Below, piece by piece: positions 1 through 12,529 of a DNA stretch of 64,000 bases. Location of the stretch: NCBI GenBank assembly GCA_031472005.1, contig PZJY01000003.1, positions 1,922,001-1,986,000 on the forward strand, given 5' to 3'. The stretch's first letter is position 1. Every line of letters begins with the position of its first letter. The notes under the pieces were generated by a model. That model was not told the origin of the DNA, made no database searches, and saw only the letters and a list, made by a program, of their open reading frames with translations. Origin of the DNA: Tetracladium setigerum (Eukaryota > Ascomycota > Leotiomycetes > Helotiales). The position numbers and the translations under genes were made by a program.

Positions 1-448
1 CACGGACCTTGGGAGACAGGGTTCGGAGGTATATCAAACATTGAAACCCCGGTCTGTGAGGTAGTTCATCCGGTACTTGTAAGCCGGTACTCGTAAGCGT
101 ACGGCAGTGCTGGCTACATGGACTGCTTACAGTGAGAATTTGGTTTTGTTTCTTAAAGCATAAATTTACGAATTACAATAGTTCATCAACATGCCGGGAA
201 TGATTGTGAATATCGGTGATTGCTTCGGTCTTACAGCAACCTAAAATAAAGCACTGATGAATTTGAATCGTATATATATAGCAGATCATCCGTTGCTGAA
301 GGGGAATATTCTCTTTCTACATCGACTGTTTGGCTTTCCAGCAAGTTACAAGATCTTACCGCTGCAGTCCTGCCTCTTCTCAGGAAGTTCTCGCTTAACA
401 ACAATTCTTGCATCAAACGCATTCATTAGCCTCCATCACTATTACACC
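1..448. other. Intergenic / upstream of the hydrolase
   Basis: I see no coding region with family support here. Short open frames on both strands lack recognisable protein features. The last part is presumably promoter and 5' leader of the hydrolase that begins at 449. Confidence 0.5.
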
Positions 449-1476
449 ATGAAGATATTCGCCCCCTTTTCGTCGCAGCTGCCGCCTCTGCAGCGGCCAT
501 AAGTTCGTGAGTATCATTATTGCCTAATATACTCCAAATTGGTATCCTAATTCTTATTCACAGAAGCCTCCCGTATTGGCCGGGTTTGGGAGCAACTGCA
601 GTCACTGACAGGACCAAGGTCCCTCGTCTGTCACAAAAAGCTGTTACGAAGTATCTCAACTTGAACGGTACTAGAGTCGCCTATCGACGATTCGGCAAGA
701 GAAACACAACACCCATATTCTATATCCCACACTTCCGTGCCAGCATGGATCTCACCGATCCCTTGCTCTTCAACATCATTGCCCAACACCGAGAAGTCAT
801 CTTGTTTGACAATTTTGGCATTGGCCACAGCGGAGGGGCTGTTCAAGACACCATCACCGGACAGGCCGCCACAGCGAAGGAGTTCCTCAACGCCATCAAT
901 GTTCCCAAAGTCCATGTTCTCGGTTTCTCTATTGGTGCCTTCACTGCGCAAGTCTTTGCCATGAACTACCCCGAGAAGGTTGGAAAACTTATCCTTGCAG
1001 CTGCTCAGCCAGCCAACGGGCCTGGAGTGGTCCAGGGCAACGAAACCGTTTTGGCGAATATGAGCGCTCCGGGACAAAACAATCTTGCAGACTTCTTGGA
1101 ATCTTTCTTCTATCCTTCCGAAACAAGTGCGGCTGCAGGAATCGACTGGTTCAGCCGACTTCAAGAACGCCAGATCAAAGGAGAGACCCGAAGTCTCTGG
1201 TTGGATGGACCCGGTGTTGCGGCTCAAGTGGCTGCTGCCACTTCGTTTGGCTCCGATGCTTCGTACTTTGCTCGTCTCCAGGAGCTTACTATGCCGGTTT
1301 TGGTGACGGATGGGAAACGAGATGTCATGATTCCAACTATCAATACTTTTATCATCCAGCAACAAGCACCCTATGCATTGGCACATATCTACCCCGATTC
1401 CGCCCACGGTCACCTGTTCCAGTTCCCAGAAGCCTATGCTGCGTCTCTCGCCTTGTTTTTGGACTCTCGTAATTAA
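449..1476 (+). CDS. Secreted alpha/beta hydrolase, frame broken in the signal-peptide exon
   Basis: Serine hydrolase of the alpha/beta-hydrolase fold; substrate unknown. I infer two exons, 449-506 and 564-1476, separated by a 57 bp intron (GTGAGT...CTAAT...CAG). Exon 2 carries the catalytic elements: nucleophile elbow GFSIGA (Ser near residue 142), acid in DGKRDVMIP (near 272) and histidine in SAHGH (near 300). The ATG at 449 starts MKIFAP, but the frame then reaches a stop before the intron. One extra base in the C5T4 run at 462-470 gives a typical hydrophobic, Ala-rich signal peptide (FVAAAASAAAISS) that joins exon 2 in phase and gives 323 aa. As written, exon 2 has no early ATG of its own. 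Hydrolase fold is near certain; secretion depends on the frame correction. Confidence 0.8.
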
Positions 1477-2058
1477 GTCGGAAATGACTCCTTTGACCTG
1501 AGCTTCTCAGGCCTAGTTTGATCGTGAGCCGTAATTCTGGGCTCTGATATGTTCGCTTTCGGGGTAGAAACCGGAGGATCAGTCAGTGGGACAGGGAATG
1601 TAGATAATTATGGTGTTGAGGATTGAAGATTGAAATATTGCGGAGCTGCAAACTCATAGATAGACAAATCTTTAGCCTAATTCATCAAGCACTATCTCCA
1701 GGATTCGCAATATAATTGCCATGTACTTTGTCGTGCTTATTGTATTCTTCTGCCTGCCACCAGTTCATCGACTTCTACCATGGATCGGCGTTCTATATCG
1801 GACCCGCTCGATACTAAATTAATCATTTATTGTAGATTCGGAGTGTTTTTGCACACGCTAGGATAGACATTGGTTCCACTTCTCCACAGATTGGCAGTCA
1901 TAGTCTATTCTAGACTTCTAGTTACGTGGAGTTCACAGGTTTGATGAGTTAGTCTCTAGACAAACAGTCTTTTTGTTCATTCTTGTATTGGTACTTATCA
2001 TCCCTCATATATCTCCGTTGGCCCCGCTCCCATTGACTATTGAGAGTGCCAGTCACAG
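1477..2058. other. Intergenic between convergent genes
   Basis: This is the 3' flank of the hydrolase (+) and of the oxidoreductase (-). I see no coding or RNA gene in it. Confidence 0.5.
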
Positions 2059-3146
2059 TCAAGGCAGCATAACAATGGCTTTAGTAGCACTTAAACCAGC
2101 TTTGTTCTTCTCCATACCCCTTTGGAGATTTTCCAATCCAAAGCCAATTACCAAAGGTTGCGGAGCAGGTTTGAACTCCCCGCTCTCGAGTGCCTTGGGA
2201 AGATATCCCTGCCAAATAGCCGTAGCTACTCCATTACCGAGAGTAGTAGTAGCAAACACACTGTTCACAATGACTTTCGATGGCAAGCCATCCACTGCAG
2301 GAAGGACCAGCGAAAGAAGCTTTCTCCCTCCGTTACTTCGAACGAGGATTTCGGCACAGGCCTTTTGAGTACCCTCTTCAGAGATGCAGTCGAACACTCC
2401 TACAAGGTGCTTACCCTTGAGGGCAGTGACGATGTCTTCGACTACACTCTTGGCACGATGATCGAAGACCTCAGAGGCTCCGAGGCTTTTGACAAGCTCG
2501 TGGTTGTGGGCACTAGCAGTGCTAATCACCTCGAATCCAGAAGCTCGGGCTAACTGCACGCTAGCTGCGCCAACACAAGAACTCCCACCCCAGATCAGAA
2601 TTGTACCACCATTTGTGCTTTTGAAGTCTTTAAATGGATATGGGATGTTGAGATGGTCTTTTTGGTAGAGGCCAGCGGCTGCAGTAGTGACTGCGAGAGG
2701 AAGCACGGCACCTTGTTCGTACGAGATCGAGTCTGGGATGGGGGAGATGGCATTTGCCGGCATCATGGTATATTCTTGGAATCCAGAGAATCTTTGGTCT
2801 CCAGTTCCAACTCCTGCGCAGTATCTGTGATAGCCGTTAGTAAATACATATTATCCATTTCAGTACTGGAGATTGAGACGAACCCGATCACACGCTGACC
2901 CTTGATCACATTGGTAACACCACTTCCAACCTCAATGACTTCACCAGCAGCATCCGAACCCAAAATGACCGGGTAAGTGAGTGGAAGAAAAGCATAGTCT
3001 TGCAGTTTCCAGTCAACGGGATTGATGGCGATCGCATGGTTCTTGATTATAACAGTATTGGGGTCCGGCGTGGGATATGGCGCATCTCTGATCTCCAAAG
3101 GATAGCCTTTGGGCTCCAAAATATAGGCGGCGTGGTTGGTAGGCAT
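2059..3146 (-). CDS. Zinc-binding-type (MDR) oxidoreductase, ToxD-like enoyl reductase family
   Basis: Medium-chain dehydrogenase/reductase, probably an NADPH-dependent quinone or enoyl reductase. Two exons on the minus strand: 3146-2884 and 2824-2059. The 59 bp intron starts GTTCGT and contains a perfect TACTAAC branch point. Splicing creates GYCAGVGTGDQRFSGFQEYT, the segment expected between the substrate-side domain and the hinge. The N-terminal GroES-like domain has KNHAIAINPVDWKLQDYA and ILGSDAAGEVIEVG. The Rossmann part has ILIWGGSSCVGAASVQLA. The product is 342 aa, normal for the family. The start at 3146 (MPTNHAAYI) fits the family; an in-frame ATG lies 18 bp upstream at 3164. The structural-zinc cysteines of classical alcohol dehydrogenases are not evident. 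No biosynthetic core enzyme is adjacent, so its pathway is unknown. Confidence 0.9.
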
Positions 3147-4872
3147 AATGGAGTTGAATTCCATGAATTTGTGGTCAGTAAAAGACACCTCAAGAGTTGA
3201 AAGAGGTATTTTTAAAGCCCTCGTCGTTGTGAATGTCCTTCTTGACTTGAGCTTCTGGCGTAACAGTGAAGTTCTATGCTTGCATTTCATTGCAACTATT
3301 AAATCTAAATTAGTGTGGTGTTGCTTGATCATCTCTTTGCAAGGTTCGGACAAATATTCTGGAGCTAATTGCATGTTAATTGTGCGAGACATCTTGATTG
3401 CTGAGAAATTTGTTCTCATGAATACGATAAGCGAACCGTCGGGATTGAATCGTTGCCACCTGCGTAGGTTTTGGTAGCTTTAGTCTTATGAACTGGGATT
3501 GCAAGAAAATGCTAGAAAATTCGAGTCTTTTCCTCTACTGGTAAACTCCAACCGCCTTCTACGATTCATCGTCTGACTGGTCACCGATAAAACTGCGAAT
3601 GGGAATACGATTGCATTCAAGGAAACGATGACTATGCCGATAAAAAGACATGGAGACGGTTTTGAGAGAAGTGAGGAAATTTTTGAGGAAGGATGAATAT
3701 TTATGCTCGAGAGTGATACTCAAATCCGCTGGGTACCAAATAAGTAGAGGAGCCTGAGAGCCAGCAATACAGGAAGATGGAAAAAAACAACGACGATAAA
3801 TTGCGGTAGTACTATTCTACTACAGCTGTTGGAACATATAATGGGGTAGTCATAGGTAGTACAGAGGGATAGGCACGTGACTTGTGTTCCGAGTGACTTT
3901 GCAGGTGCTTTTAGAAATCTTCAAACCGTAATGTTTGTTACAAAGATATGAGAATGATTACTGAACTGGAGGGTTGGGAAATGTAAAATTATAGCGAACT
4001 GGATAGTCGCCTCGACTTGACTATCCCAACACCCTTTCTAATGCAAGAGCTCAAATCAACGACTAAATTCGAAAAGTGATCTGTAGACGCACTTGAATGG
4101 TCACATAAACCATGTTGTCAATCATTCAATAGGATATTTTTCGTAAAAGGAATCGTTGGACCCTCGATACATATGGCAGACATGTTAGGCTGTTCACTTT
4201 CCATTGCTGGAGGAGCAATGCGGAGTGGGCTGATTTGTAAGGAGGACAGAGAATTGAGTTTTGAGATTAAGATGAAAGAGCCCATTAATAAGTCCGAAAG
4301 CTGGGACAGGTATTTTACTGTGAAGTGATTAATTTCCTGTTCACTGATCAAGGCGTCGGCTAATAATAAGTTGATACGCCGGCCACTACCGCACCCCGAA
4401 CCTAGTCATAGTCTGGCACATTCCTACTGGCATTTACTTGTCTCGCTTATTCATTGTTTATTATTAATGAGAGCATAAGGTGGCTGAGTCATCATGCGAT
4501 TCTCCATAAGGTTTTCTGGAAAGTTATAATCCCACTTTACTACTCTAGCCCATGGGACGTTGCAAGGGCTGGACAACGCTATGTAAGGTTCGGGGTTTAC
4601 TATTGTTCCAGAGATTCATTCAGCTCAGCAGCAAAACCGAATCCTCTTCTCATGATTAATTTCGGCGGGAAGTGGACTTTTAGCAATCCCAGTAGTCCGA
4701 TAGTTTTACTTTATAGTCCGAATTCCAGGACCACAAGTGATTTGCAGGTTACCGAGATGATGAGCGCAGGCTTGGTGATATATACACTGAATGTCGATGT
4801 TTTCAATATGGCACCGATTCTGAAGCACCAAACCTCTCACTGTTTGGCTCATCGACTCGAAAACATCCAGTC
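3147..4872. other. Intergenic, divergent promoters
   Basis: A 1.7 kb stretch between divergent genes. The largest open frames (for example 4118-4351 minus, 4454-4909 plus) show no recognisable domain and no splice partner. I see nothing else in it. Confidence 0.5.
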
Positions 4873-5998
4873 ATGTTTTCCTCCTTTCAAACCTCTGCCT
4901 TTTTTCTAGCAAGCTGCTTGATCGCCCTATTCAGCAGCTCCTCAAATGCGTCCGCTATACAGCGATCCTCCCGATCCTCATTACGAGTCGAGACTTTCAT
5001 ACACCAAGACATCGCACTCAACATGGTCTCGTCACTCATCATCGGCTCCGAAGCAGCAATAATCATCGACATGCCACTCACGATCTCCAGTGCCAAAAGT
5101 CTCAATGCTTGGGTGAAGACCAAGACCAGCAAGCCTATTGTGGCGGCCTTTTCATCCCATAGTCACCCGGATCACTACCTCAGTGCTCGCACGGTTCTCG
5201 ATGCCTTTCCAAATGCTACGTTCTATGCAAATCCGAAAACGGCTGGTGGGATAGCAACTGCTGCTCCTTTGACGGTACGTCTTTCTTTTCCGTACCTGCT
5301 CCAACCTCCCTTCCTCAAATCATTGTTGATGAGGTCAACATACTCAACACTCACTCTAACCAAACCCACAGTCAGCATACTGGTCATCCGTAGTCGGTCC
5401 ATCCGAAATCGTCCAAAATTCATCCCTTCCCACCGCATTCCCATTCTCATTCTTCACTCTCCCCGGCGACTCTCACGATCCAATCCACCTCTATCAACCC
5501 CTAACCGGCGACACCATCGACGAAACACTATTCTGGATCCCATCCTCTCGCACACTCATCACCGGCGACGCCGTCTACGGCGATAAAATCCACCTCTTCA
5601 TGGCTGACATGCTCACTCCCGCCTTGACAGCCTCTTGGATATCAACGCTTGATTTCCTCCTGGATTTGAACCCAAATATCGTTATCCCAGGACACGCGCT
5701 TCGAGGATCCGTTAGTAACAGTGAGTCCGAATTTCGTGGGACAGCGATCATAAAATCCACGAAGAAATATTTGGAGTTTTGGCAGAGCAAGATAGAAGCC
5801 AAGGGAGTGGATTTTTATACGCCAAAGGAGCTGTATCGGTTGTTGGATTCGAAATTTCCGGGGAGACATGGCGCGACTTCGGAGTTGTTGTTGAATATTA
5901 CTGTTGAGAATTTTGGGAGAGGTGGGGCGAGGTTTGGACATACGCAGGATCTTACTGTTTATACGGATGGGAGAAAATTAGATGGGTGGGAGCTGTAG
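4873..5998 (+). CDS. Secreted metallo-beta-lactamase-fold hydrolase
   Basis: Two exons, 4873-5274 and 5372-5998, joined in phase 0 across a 97 bp intron (GTACGT...CTAAC...CACAG), giving 342 aa. Residues 1-28 form a signal peptide (FFLASCLIALFSSSSNASA). The metal-binding signature SHSHPDHY (HxHxDH) is near residues 96-103. A later Zn-ligand region includes LITGDAVYGDKIH and NIVIPGHALRG. This is the binuclear-zinc hydrolase architecture; members act on lactones, esters, thioesters and many other substrates, so the reaction cannot be named. The signal peptide implies an extracellular or secretory-pathway enzyme. It is not obviously co-regulated with the divergent oxidoreductase, 1.7 kb away. Confidence 0.88.
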
Positions 5999-6706
5999 GT
6001 TGGTATTCATTGGAAACCACAAAGGTGTGGTAAACGCCTGTTTTACTTACTTCCTCTTTTCTCATTCGGTTCAATTGTATTATAGTTCTAATAAAGTCTT
6101 CTTGCCACTGGTTTTAATGTGCAAATAATTTCCTTGTCTGTTCTTCTTCACTGAAGGGAAGGAGCAGGTTCTTTAAAGTGAACCAGTGTTTGGCAGAAAG
6201 CCTCCGAAGCCCCCTCCCCAAAACAATAACAGGCGTTAACGCGTCTAGGATAAAAATAGGGATTTTAGTTGAGTAGAGTTGAGTTTGTCTTTCCGATTTA
6301 ATCCCCTTTACTGTAGATATATAGATAGATACCAGGTTGCATGGTGTCACTACCTCTACCCACCATGCTATTTGTACCATTTTTCTTCACCAAACTCGAT
6401 TTCATATAATAAGGAAAATACAACCAAAAACAATAACAAAACGAACACCTTTCGATCGATTCATGTAACTCCGGTATACAAATAGCATACAAATTTTCAT
6501 CTCTTCATCACACCTCCCTCTCCCCCTTTCCACTGTCCCCAATGAGCAACAAACAAAAAATTCGAATATAAAAATTGACTCCAATCCCCCCCTCGCTTTC
6601 AATACATATTTCATATCCAAATTGGAATTTCGAATTCCCGACACCTTTCTCGAGATGTGCAACCTCTTTCTCCCTCCATATTCCCAAGGGTAAGGGTTAA
6701 ATTGAA
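5999..6706. other. Intergenic between convergent genes
   Basis: This is the 3' flank of the metallo-hydrolase and of the HsbA-like gene. It is AT-rich with short C/T-rich tracts. I see no coding region with support. Confidence 0.5.
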
Positions 6707-7678
6707 TTAATGTGCTCGAATGGCAGCAGTGATCGTCTGACTCAATTGTCTCGATTGAGCCTTCAGCTCTGGTGCGATTGTTGGTGCGACTTCTGCTAGA
6801 ACGTTGCCCATTGCCTGTTTTGTATCAAAATAATTCATCTTGTTAGTTTTCGATTCTTGTTTTCTTTTGAATAGCTTGCTATTTTGAAAAGGATGGGAGC
6901 GAGGGAGGAAAGTGGATGGTAGGTATGTGTGCTAGGAATTTGAAGAAATATGTATGGAGGGCGATGGAAAGATTGTGACGAGGTGAGTAGGTAGATGGAG
7001 ATGAAAAAGAAAGAAAGTGGATAAAACAAACCTCAACAACATCTCTCTCAGCGCGCAAAACATCCTTCATGCTACTTCCAACTGCGGGTGTATTCTTGAA
7101 TAGTGCGCCCTTGCCGGTTAAGAGATGGAGGAAGACTTGATGACCTCGAACGAACTAATTGTTCAAATAACCAGTCAGTTAACAGTAAATCTAACAAACA
7201 TTCTCCCTCTCCCCCCTCCGCTTCCTAAACTTTGAAATATGCAAGGATGTGATTTATTATCTGTGGGAGGTGGTATGTTTTATTCCCTCGACATCTCTAA
7301 CATTGGATTGGAATTTTGCTTTTAAGGAAATTCGGGATAGTACCTCTTTATAAGCATCGTCAATCTCCTTCGCTTCGGCATCGGTGATGGTATTATCAAC
7401 GCTATGCGCGTCATCGGTAAGATTCGTCATGACAATCATGAGTTCGTGAAGACCGGCTATGACTTGCTATATATGAAAAGAATTAAATCAGCTTAATTCG
7501 AGGGATTTGAAAACAGGAAAAAGAAGAGTTGCAGGCGAGGGAAACAAACCGGATAAGGCCCCGTACCACTCGCCATATCCCTCCCATTCGCCATCGTGAT
7601 CGCTTGCGCTCTGGTGTTTACAGATTGCGTTCTTGTCTTGAGCGTGGCGAGCGTGTTGATTATTTCTTGGGCTTTCAT
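6707..7678 (-). CDS. HsbA-like (hydrophobic surface-binding / cell wall galactomannoprotein-type) small protein
   Basis: Four minus-strand exons: 7678-7550, 7466-7344, 7154-7032 and 6814-6707, all joined in phase 0, encoding 160 aa. Exons are 43, 41, 41 and 35 codons plus stop; introns are 83, 189 and 217 bp. The spliced protein is all-helical in character (AGLHELMIVMTNLTDDAH, FVRGHQVFLHLLTGKGALF, MKDVLRAERDVVE, AQSRQLSQTITAAIRAH). It resembles the HsbA-type fungal helical-bundle family, usually secreted and bound to hydrophobic surfaces or the wall. Here the N-terminus MKAQEIINTLATLKTRTQS is not a signal peptide, so secretion is not supported. Either an upstream signal exon is missing or this is an intracellular relative. 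The exon model is strong because each join keeps frame; the family call is moderate. Confidence 0.7.
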
Positions 7679-9677
7679 TGTGGCGGATTATTCGGGTTTG
7701 TTTTGTTATTCCGGCTGGGTGCTGGGTGGGTATTGTAGGTAGGCTGTTGTGATGATTATGTCTGGAATAGGGGTAAAATTCGGCTTGCGAGTTTGATGTG
7801 TTGATGCGAGGTCGAATGTAAAGGTAACAACGGTGAATTGGTTGAGAATCTCGTGGGACTTGACTTTCCTTCTTGTTGTCTTAGTCGAGGGAGAATGCTG
7901 ACTTGTGTTGACTGACGGCTGGAGAGATTCCCGGATGCGGGAGGGGGGAATAGGTGGGTTTTGTTGTGGATTGCGGGGTAGTTCGCAGGAATGAAGCGAA
8001 CGAGCTACTCTGCCGTCTTCGAGACCTTAATTATCGTAGACTGACACTTTCCTCCTTGGAAGATTTGAGTTGTGAGGATGGAGATAATGACGATAAGTAG
8101 TGCACTGCTTTTTGGGGATTGTTGTTTGTTGAGGAGAGAGAAGTAGTGGCACAACGAGATACAATGCGATACCCAGCTCGGTTGTTGTGGTAATTAGTGG
8201 TGATGACGTGAGCGGAAGAAAGATGGTGATATGATCGAAGAAACCTCTGTAGATTGAATGACTTCGGGCAAGAGTATAATAAAGGAGCAGGGAAACTAGT
8301 TTCCTATCAAATGATCCGGAGCAGCTCAACATATATTCTATCCTATCCCTCTGCCTGCCCTCTGCCCCTTCCCAGGCGAGAAGTGGCAACATCGATACAC
8401 ATGATCCTCGGATTCCCCCCGTCATCCACCAAGGCGCCCAAGCTCCAAAGCTACCCCGCCAACTCACGCTGCCAAGTCCCCATAGCACCTTCATGGCACT
8501 CCAATCCATCCAAGTAGCTCACACACTTGTCCCCCGATTGGATCCTGCTCGCGAACGGGATTTGAGGAAGGTTGGATGGTTGGGACCAAGACTCTTGGCT
8601 CGCTTGGCTCTGTGTTTTGTTTTTTGTTTTTTGGCTGTGCGAATGCTGTGGGTTCAGCCTGGATGAATGAGTGTTGATAACTGTTTTGTGGTACGTGACG
8701 GCTGCCTTGATGCCGCTATCCAGAGATGACCCCGCTTCTTGGTATGGGCGGTTAGCCTTTCCGTATTGCTTGATAGTTGAGAGATAGTGGCCTTGGGAGG
8801 GATGTCATATTGGCATTCATTGGCATCATTGGCATCCAGCATGCGTAGCATCACAAGGAAACGTAAACCAGATCGATGCTCTCTTAGACCTCCAATATGC
8901 GGCCAGGCGGTGGCTGTGCTGGCGAATGGAGAGCACCGAAGGAGAGATAGATCTGCTCTCGCTCTCTCCCTTGACACCTCTTTCGGTAGTTGAACAATCA
9001 TAGCCGCCTCAACCAGCACGTGCATCTCCTGTCACTTGCACTTCATGAGTTCTTGGCTGAACGGCGGAGCCAGAGCTGACAATTGCAATTGCAAAACCCG
9101 AGTAGTTAGTGAGTCTTTTAAAGCTGCTATATCACGCAATCAACATTCCAGTCCAGTGTACAGGGCTTGTGAGGTCCACATATATCCGGATGTACCGATG
9201 TATCGAGTTTTCCACCTGCTCGCGACTGTCCGGACTCGTGCTGAACACAGGAATTGGAAATGGTCAGATAAGGATTGAAATCCTGTGATAGCAAGTATTT
9301 CGTACCATAGAATGATTAACTCGTCAGCAGGAGGAATACTTAGTATGAACTATGTGTGACAGAAGTCGGCATGAGGATGACAAACGAAAAACACACAGTA
9401 CAATCGCTTCGCATGAAAATGAATGTGAAAATGAAAACAATAACCACAAAAGACACAAGTAGTCCTCTAGAGCACTCCCTGAATGTTATCCTAATCTCAC
9501 AGAAACTTCTGCGAATTAGACAGGCAATCAGCTCCGCCAATTCAAGAACTCCGAAGAACAGCTCTCCACCTCCAGACTCTGTAGAATGCTGCGTTTCCGT
9601 TCTGTAGAGAGGAGAATCCGACGGTGCAGATTTCAAGTGAATCTTGTACAGCATAGTACTCAATCCTCATCCAAATA
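7679..9677. other. Intergenic, 2.0 kb without a supported gene
   Basis: The longest frames (8027-8509 and 8654-9025, both minus) have low-complexity or implausible composition and no family features. T/G-rich runs occur near 8610-8640. It probably holds the promoter of the HsbA-like gene and the 3' flank of the ankyrin gene. No RNA gene recognised. Confidence 0.45.
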
Positions 9678-12529
9678 TCAACCTATTAGTAAGGCCACCA
9701 CAGCTGTATGTTTCCTCATAATCGCAAGGTCCAACGGACTCTTCCCATTGATATCTTTCGCATTCTCATTCGCACCCAGAGCCAACAAGACAGCTACCGA
9801 TTCCGTAAATCCAGATTTGGCAGCTATGTGCAACGGTCTCCGATAGTTCACCATCTGTGCCTCGATATCCGCACCAAAGCTCACCAAACACTGCAACATG
9901 AGCGGACTATTCTTCAAGGCAGCACGATGTATAGCCTGCATATGACTCACATCAGGAGTCACAAATGAGATGTCAGCGCCGCATTCTAGGAGGGCCCTAG
10001 CTACTTCAACGTTGTTGAATTCGATCGCAACGTTGAGAGGTGTCCAGCCTGGGCTGTAGATCTTGTCGATGGCATTCATGTCGCCGCCGGCTTGGTGGAG
10101 GAAGTGAATGAGTTCTGGGCTTTTTTGCTGCGAGGCAATGTGGATCGTTGGCATGAGGTCGTCTCGGATGCAAAGAATATCGGCACCGCGTTTTGCTAAG
10201 GCTTTCATCATGAGTAGCTTTCCTCCACTGGCGGAAATTCCTAGGGGAGTGAGGTGGTACGCTTTATCTGTACCGCCCATCTCTAGACCTTCAGGATAGG
10301 CATCAATCAGATGGAATGCTGTTTCGAGGTCACCATTTCGTGCGGCGTAGTGGAGGGGTAAATATGAGGGGCCGGATGAGAAGATCTTGGGGTCAGCCCC
10401 AGCTTCAAGGAGGAACTTTACCATCTCAGCCTTTCCTTTGAAGGCTGCTCGATGAAGAGGCGTTAAGGCGCGAGAGGGAATTGGAAAGTTGATGTTTACC
10501 CCAGCTTCCAAGAGATATTTTGCAGCAGGAATATGCCCCTTCTCCGCCGCAAGATGAAGAGATGTGTGACCATCTTGTGACATGGAGTTAACATCCGCTC
10601 CAAGGGAAACCAGACATTTCAACATCGACGCCTTTCCTTTAAGAGCTGCTAGGTGTATTGGCCGCAAACCAAAGCCATACTTATTTGTGACTGCTTCTAT
10701 TGTGACCTTGGAATAGGCTAGCAGTGCTGTGGCTTGTTCTTCTGTGCCTATCGCGGCCGCCCAATGTATAGGTTGATTGCTTTCAGTTCCACCCCCAGTC
10801 GGATCGGCACCACGTTCCAGAAGTAACATCAGTGTTTCCATTTTACCACTCCTAATTGCACAATATATCGGTGTGAGTGGCTTGCCGTGGGAATCCCTAC
10901 CGCCTTCAACATCTGCACCACGGTCAAGTAGGAGTGCAACAGCCCCCGTGTAATTCCCGATAGAGGCATAGTGAATGGCCTGATCATCAGTCTTGTTCCA
11001 CGCAGATATATCTGCGTTGTGATCCAAGAGTACGGAAATAGTTTGAACGTGCCCTTGCTTAGCGGCGAGAAGTAGAGGCGTGTTTCTGTCATCCTCAACT
11101 GCAACTGCGTTGACATCGGCCTTGTATGTAAGAAGTAGGTGCTCCACAAGGGCTGAATTATTGGCAGCCGCAGCATAATGAATCGGACGCCATCCCTTCT
11201 GTCCACTCTGTTCGACATCAAGTCCACGATGGAGAATTAGATGGTCGATTATAGAGAGTTCGCCTGATCCAGAGCAGGCGGCATGCAAAACAGTTTCTCC
11301 TGCCTCATTTGTTTTTCTGAGACCGAGTGGATTGTTCATTAGTATGTCGTCACCAATGATTTCCAATACTTCTAGATGTCCCCTTTTCGCGGCAATGAAG
11401 AGAGCTGTGTCCCCTGGCTGAGTGTCTCTTGCGTCAAGGTACAATCTTTTCTTGAGAATCATTTTGATCATGTCCTTGTCCCCACTCTCAGCATATGTTC
11501 GGAGTAAATTTGCATCTTTCTCATCCATGTAATGAGCCGAAGACCCTTTAACGGCAGCGGCTTCGCTGCTAACACTCGTTATCGGTGTTTTGTATGCTAT
11601 ATTCTTTGGTGCGACTTTCATCTCCACCTGGTCGTCGCATCCTGGGTTTGCAACTCCTGATGACCCAGTAGAATCTGTGGGCTCTGCCCCGACCATGGTT
11701 GTTTTCGACGGATCTGTTGAGTAGGACTCTCTGTTGTTACCGGAATTTATGTTGTTTGCTCTGCCTTCACCATTTGAAACGGAGGATATATGGTTCGGAA
11801 GTGATGAGGTTTTCTTGCCGACCTCGGCCGATATCAGAGACGCATCTGCATCGAAGAAAGGGCGATGGGCTTTCCAGTACTCGGTAGAGGACAATAACAT
11901 TAGATCTACTATAACGAGAGTGGCTGGCGTCAACCCGCTATCAGTATTGACTGTTATATCTCGTTGTCTATGGGCTTCCAGCACAACTTCGCGGAAAAGA
12001 GTATGTTCATCGCGTAGGATTTTACGTCTAGCCTCGACCGAAGAGCTATGAGGTGTAAGATAAGATCAATAATGGTGAGAGGTACTAACGCTACTAGTGC
12101 TTTGTTCAGTAGAGTCAAGGCGAGCTGTTGCTGTTGCATTGTCGCAAAGAAAGCGTCCAGAGTTGCCTCATGCCAGATACAGGGGGCAGAGTTCCATATG
12201 TGCTTTGCTTTTTTCCAAGACCTGGCTCTCATGATTCTGAGAACCTCATCGTACAAGAGCAACAAAGAAATCGAAAAGGCATTCAAAGTCAGTGCGAGAG
12301 TAGCCCCTAGGTGGGATGTCGTTGGATTGAACCTGGCGTCAAGCTCACGTAAATTTGCTTTGAAAATACGTTCTTGTAGATCTAGCGTTGCCTCAAGGTT
12401 TTTACAGTCGGAAGAGAGAGCTCTTAGTCGTGGAGCCTGGATATGCTTGTTTGCTTGGAGACGGGTGGAATATTCGGAAACGCGATCACGCAAGCCCTTC
12501 CTCAGACGGAACAACGCGACCGTCTCCAT
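9678..12529 (-). CDS. Ankyrin-repeat protein with about 17 repeats
   Basis: Two minus-strand exons: 12529-12090 and 12045-9678. The 44 bp intron has donor GTTAGT and is used in phase 2. Translation from the ATG at 12529 (METVALFRLRKGL) gives 935 aa. The frame stays open upstream to 12778 but without an ATG, so an upstream exon is possible. The N-terminal 150 residues are helical and resemble the uncharacterised N-terminal region of many fungal ankyrin proteins. A Ser/Asn-rich linker follows (about 200-310). Then come roughly 17 tandem ankyrin units to the C-terminus, with repeated patterns such as TPLHRAAFKGKAEMVKFLLEAGADP. Ankyrin arrays bind protein partners; no NACHT, NB-ARC or other effector domain is present. 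Cellular role unknown. Confidence 0.85.

Noticed and set aside
631..1413. 260-codon minus-strand frame opposite the hydrolase
   Set aside because: Shadow of the hydrolase exon; the plus strand carries the catalytic motifs.
4118..4351. 77-codon minus-strand frame
   Set aside because: Looks somewhat protein-like at its end but has no family match and no exon to join; too weak to call.
8027..8509. 160-codon minus-strand frame
   Set aside because: Trp/Gly-rich start and Thr/Leu-rich low-complexity end, no recognisable family. It sits in a region without other coding signs.
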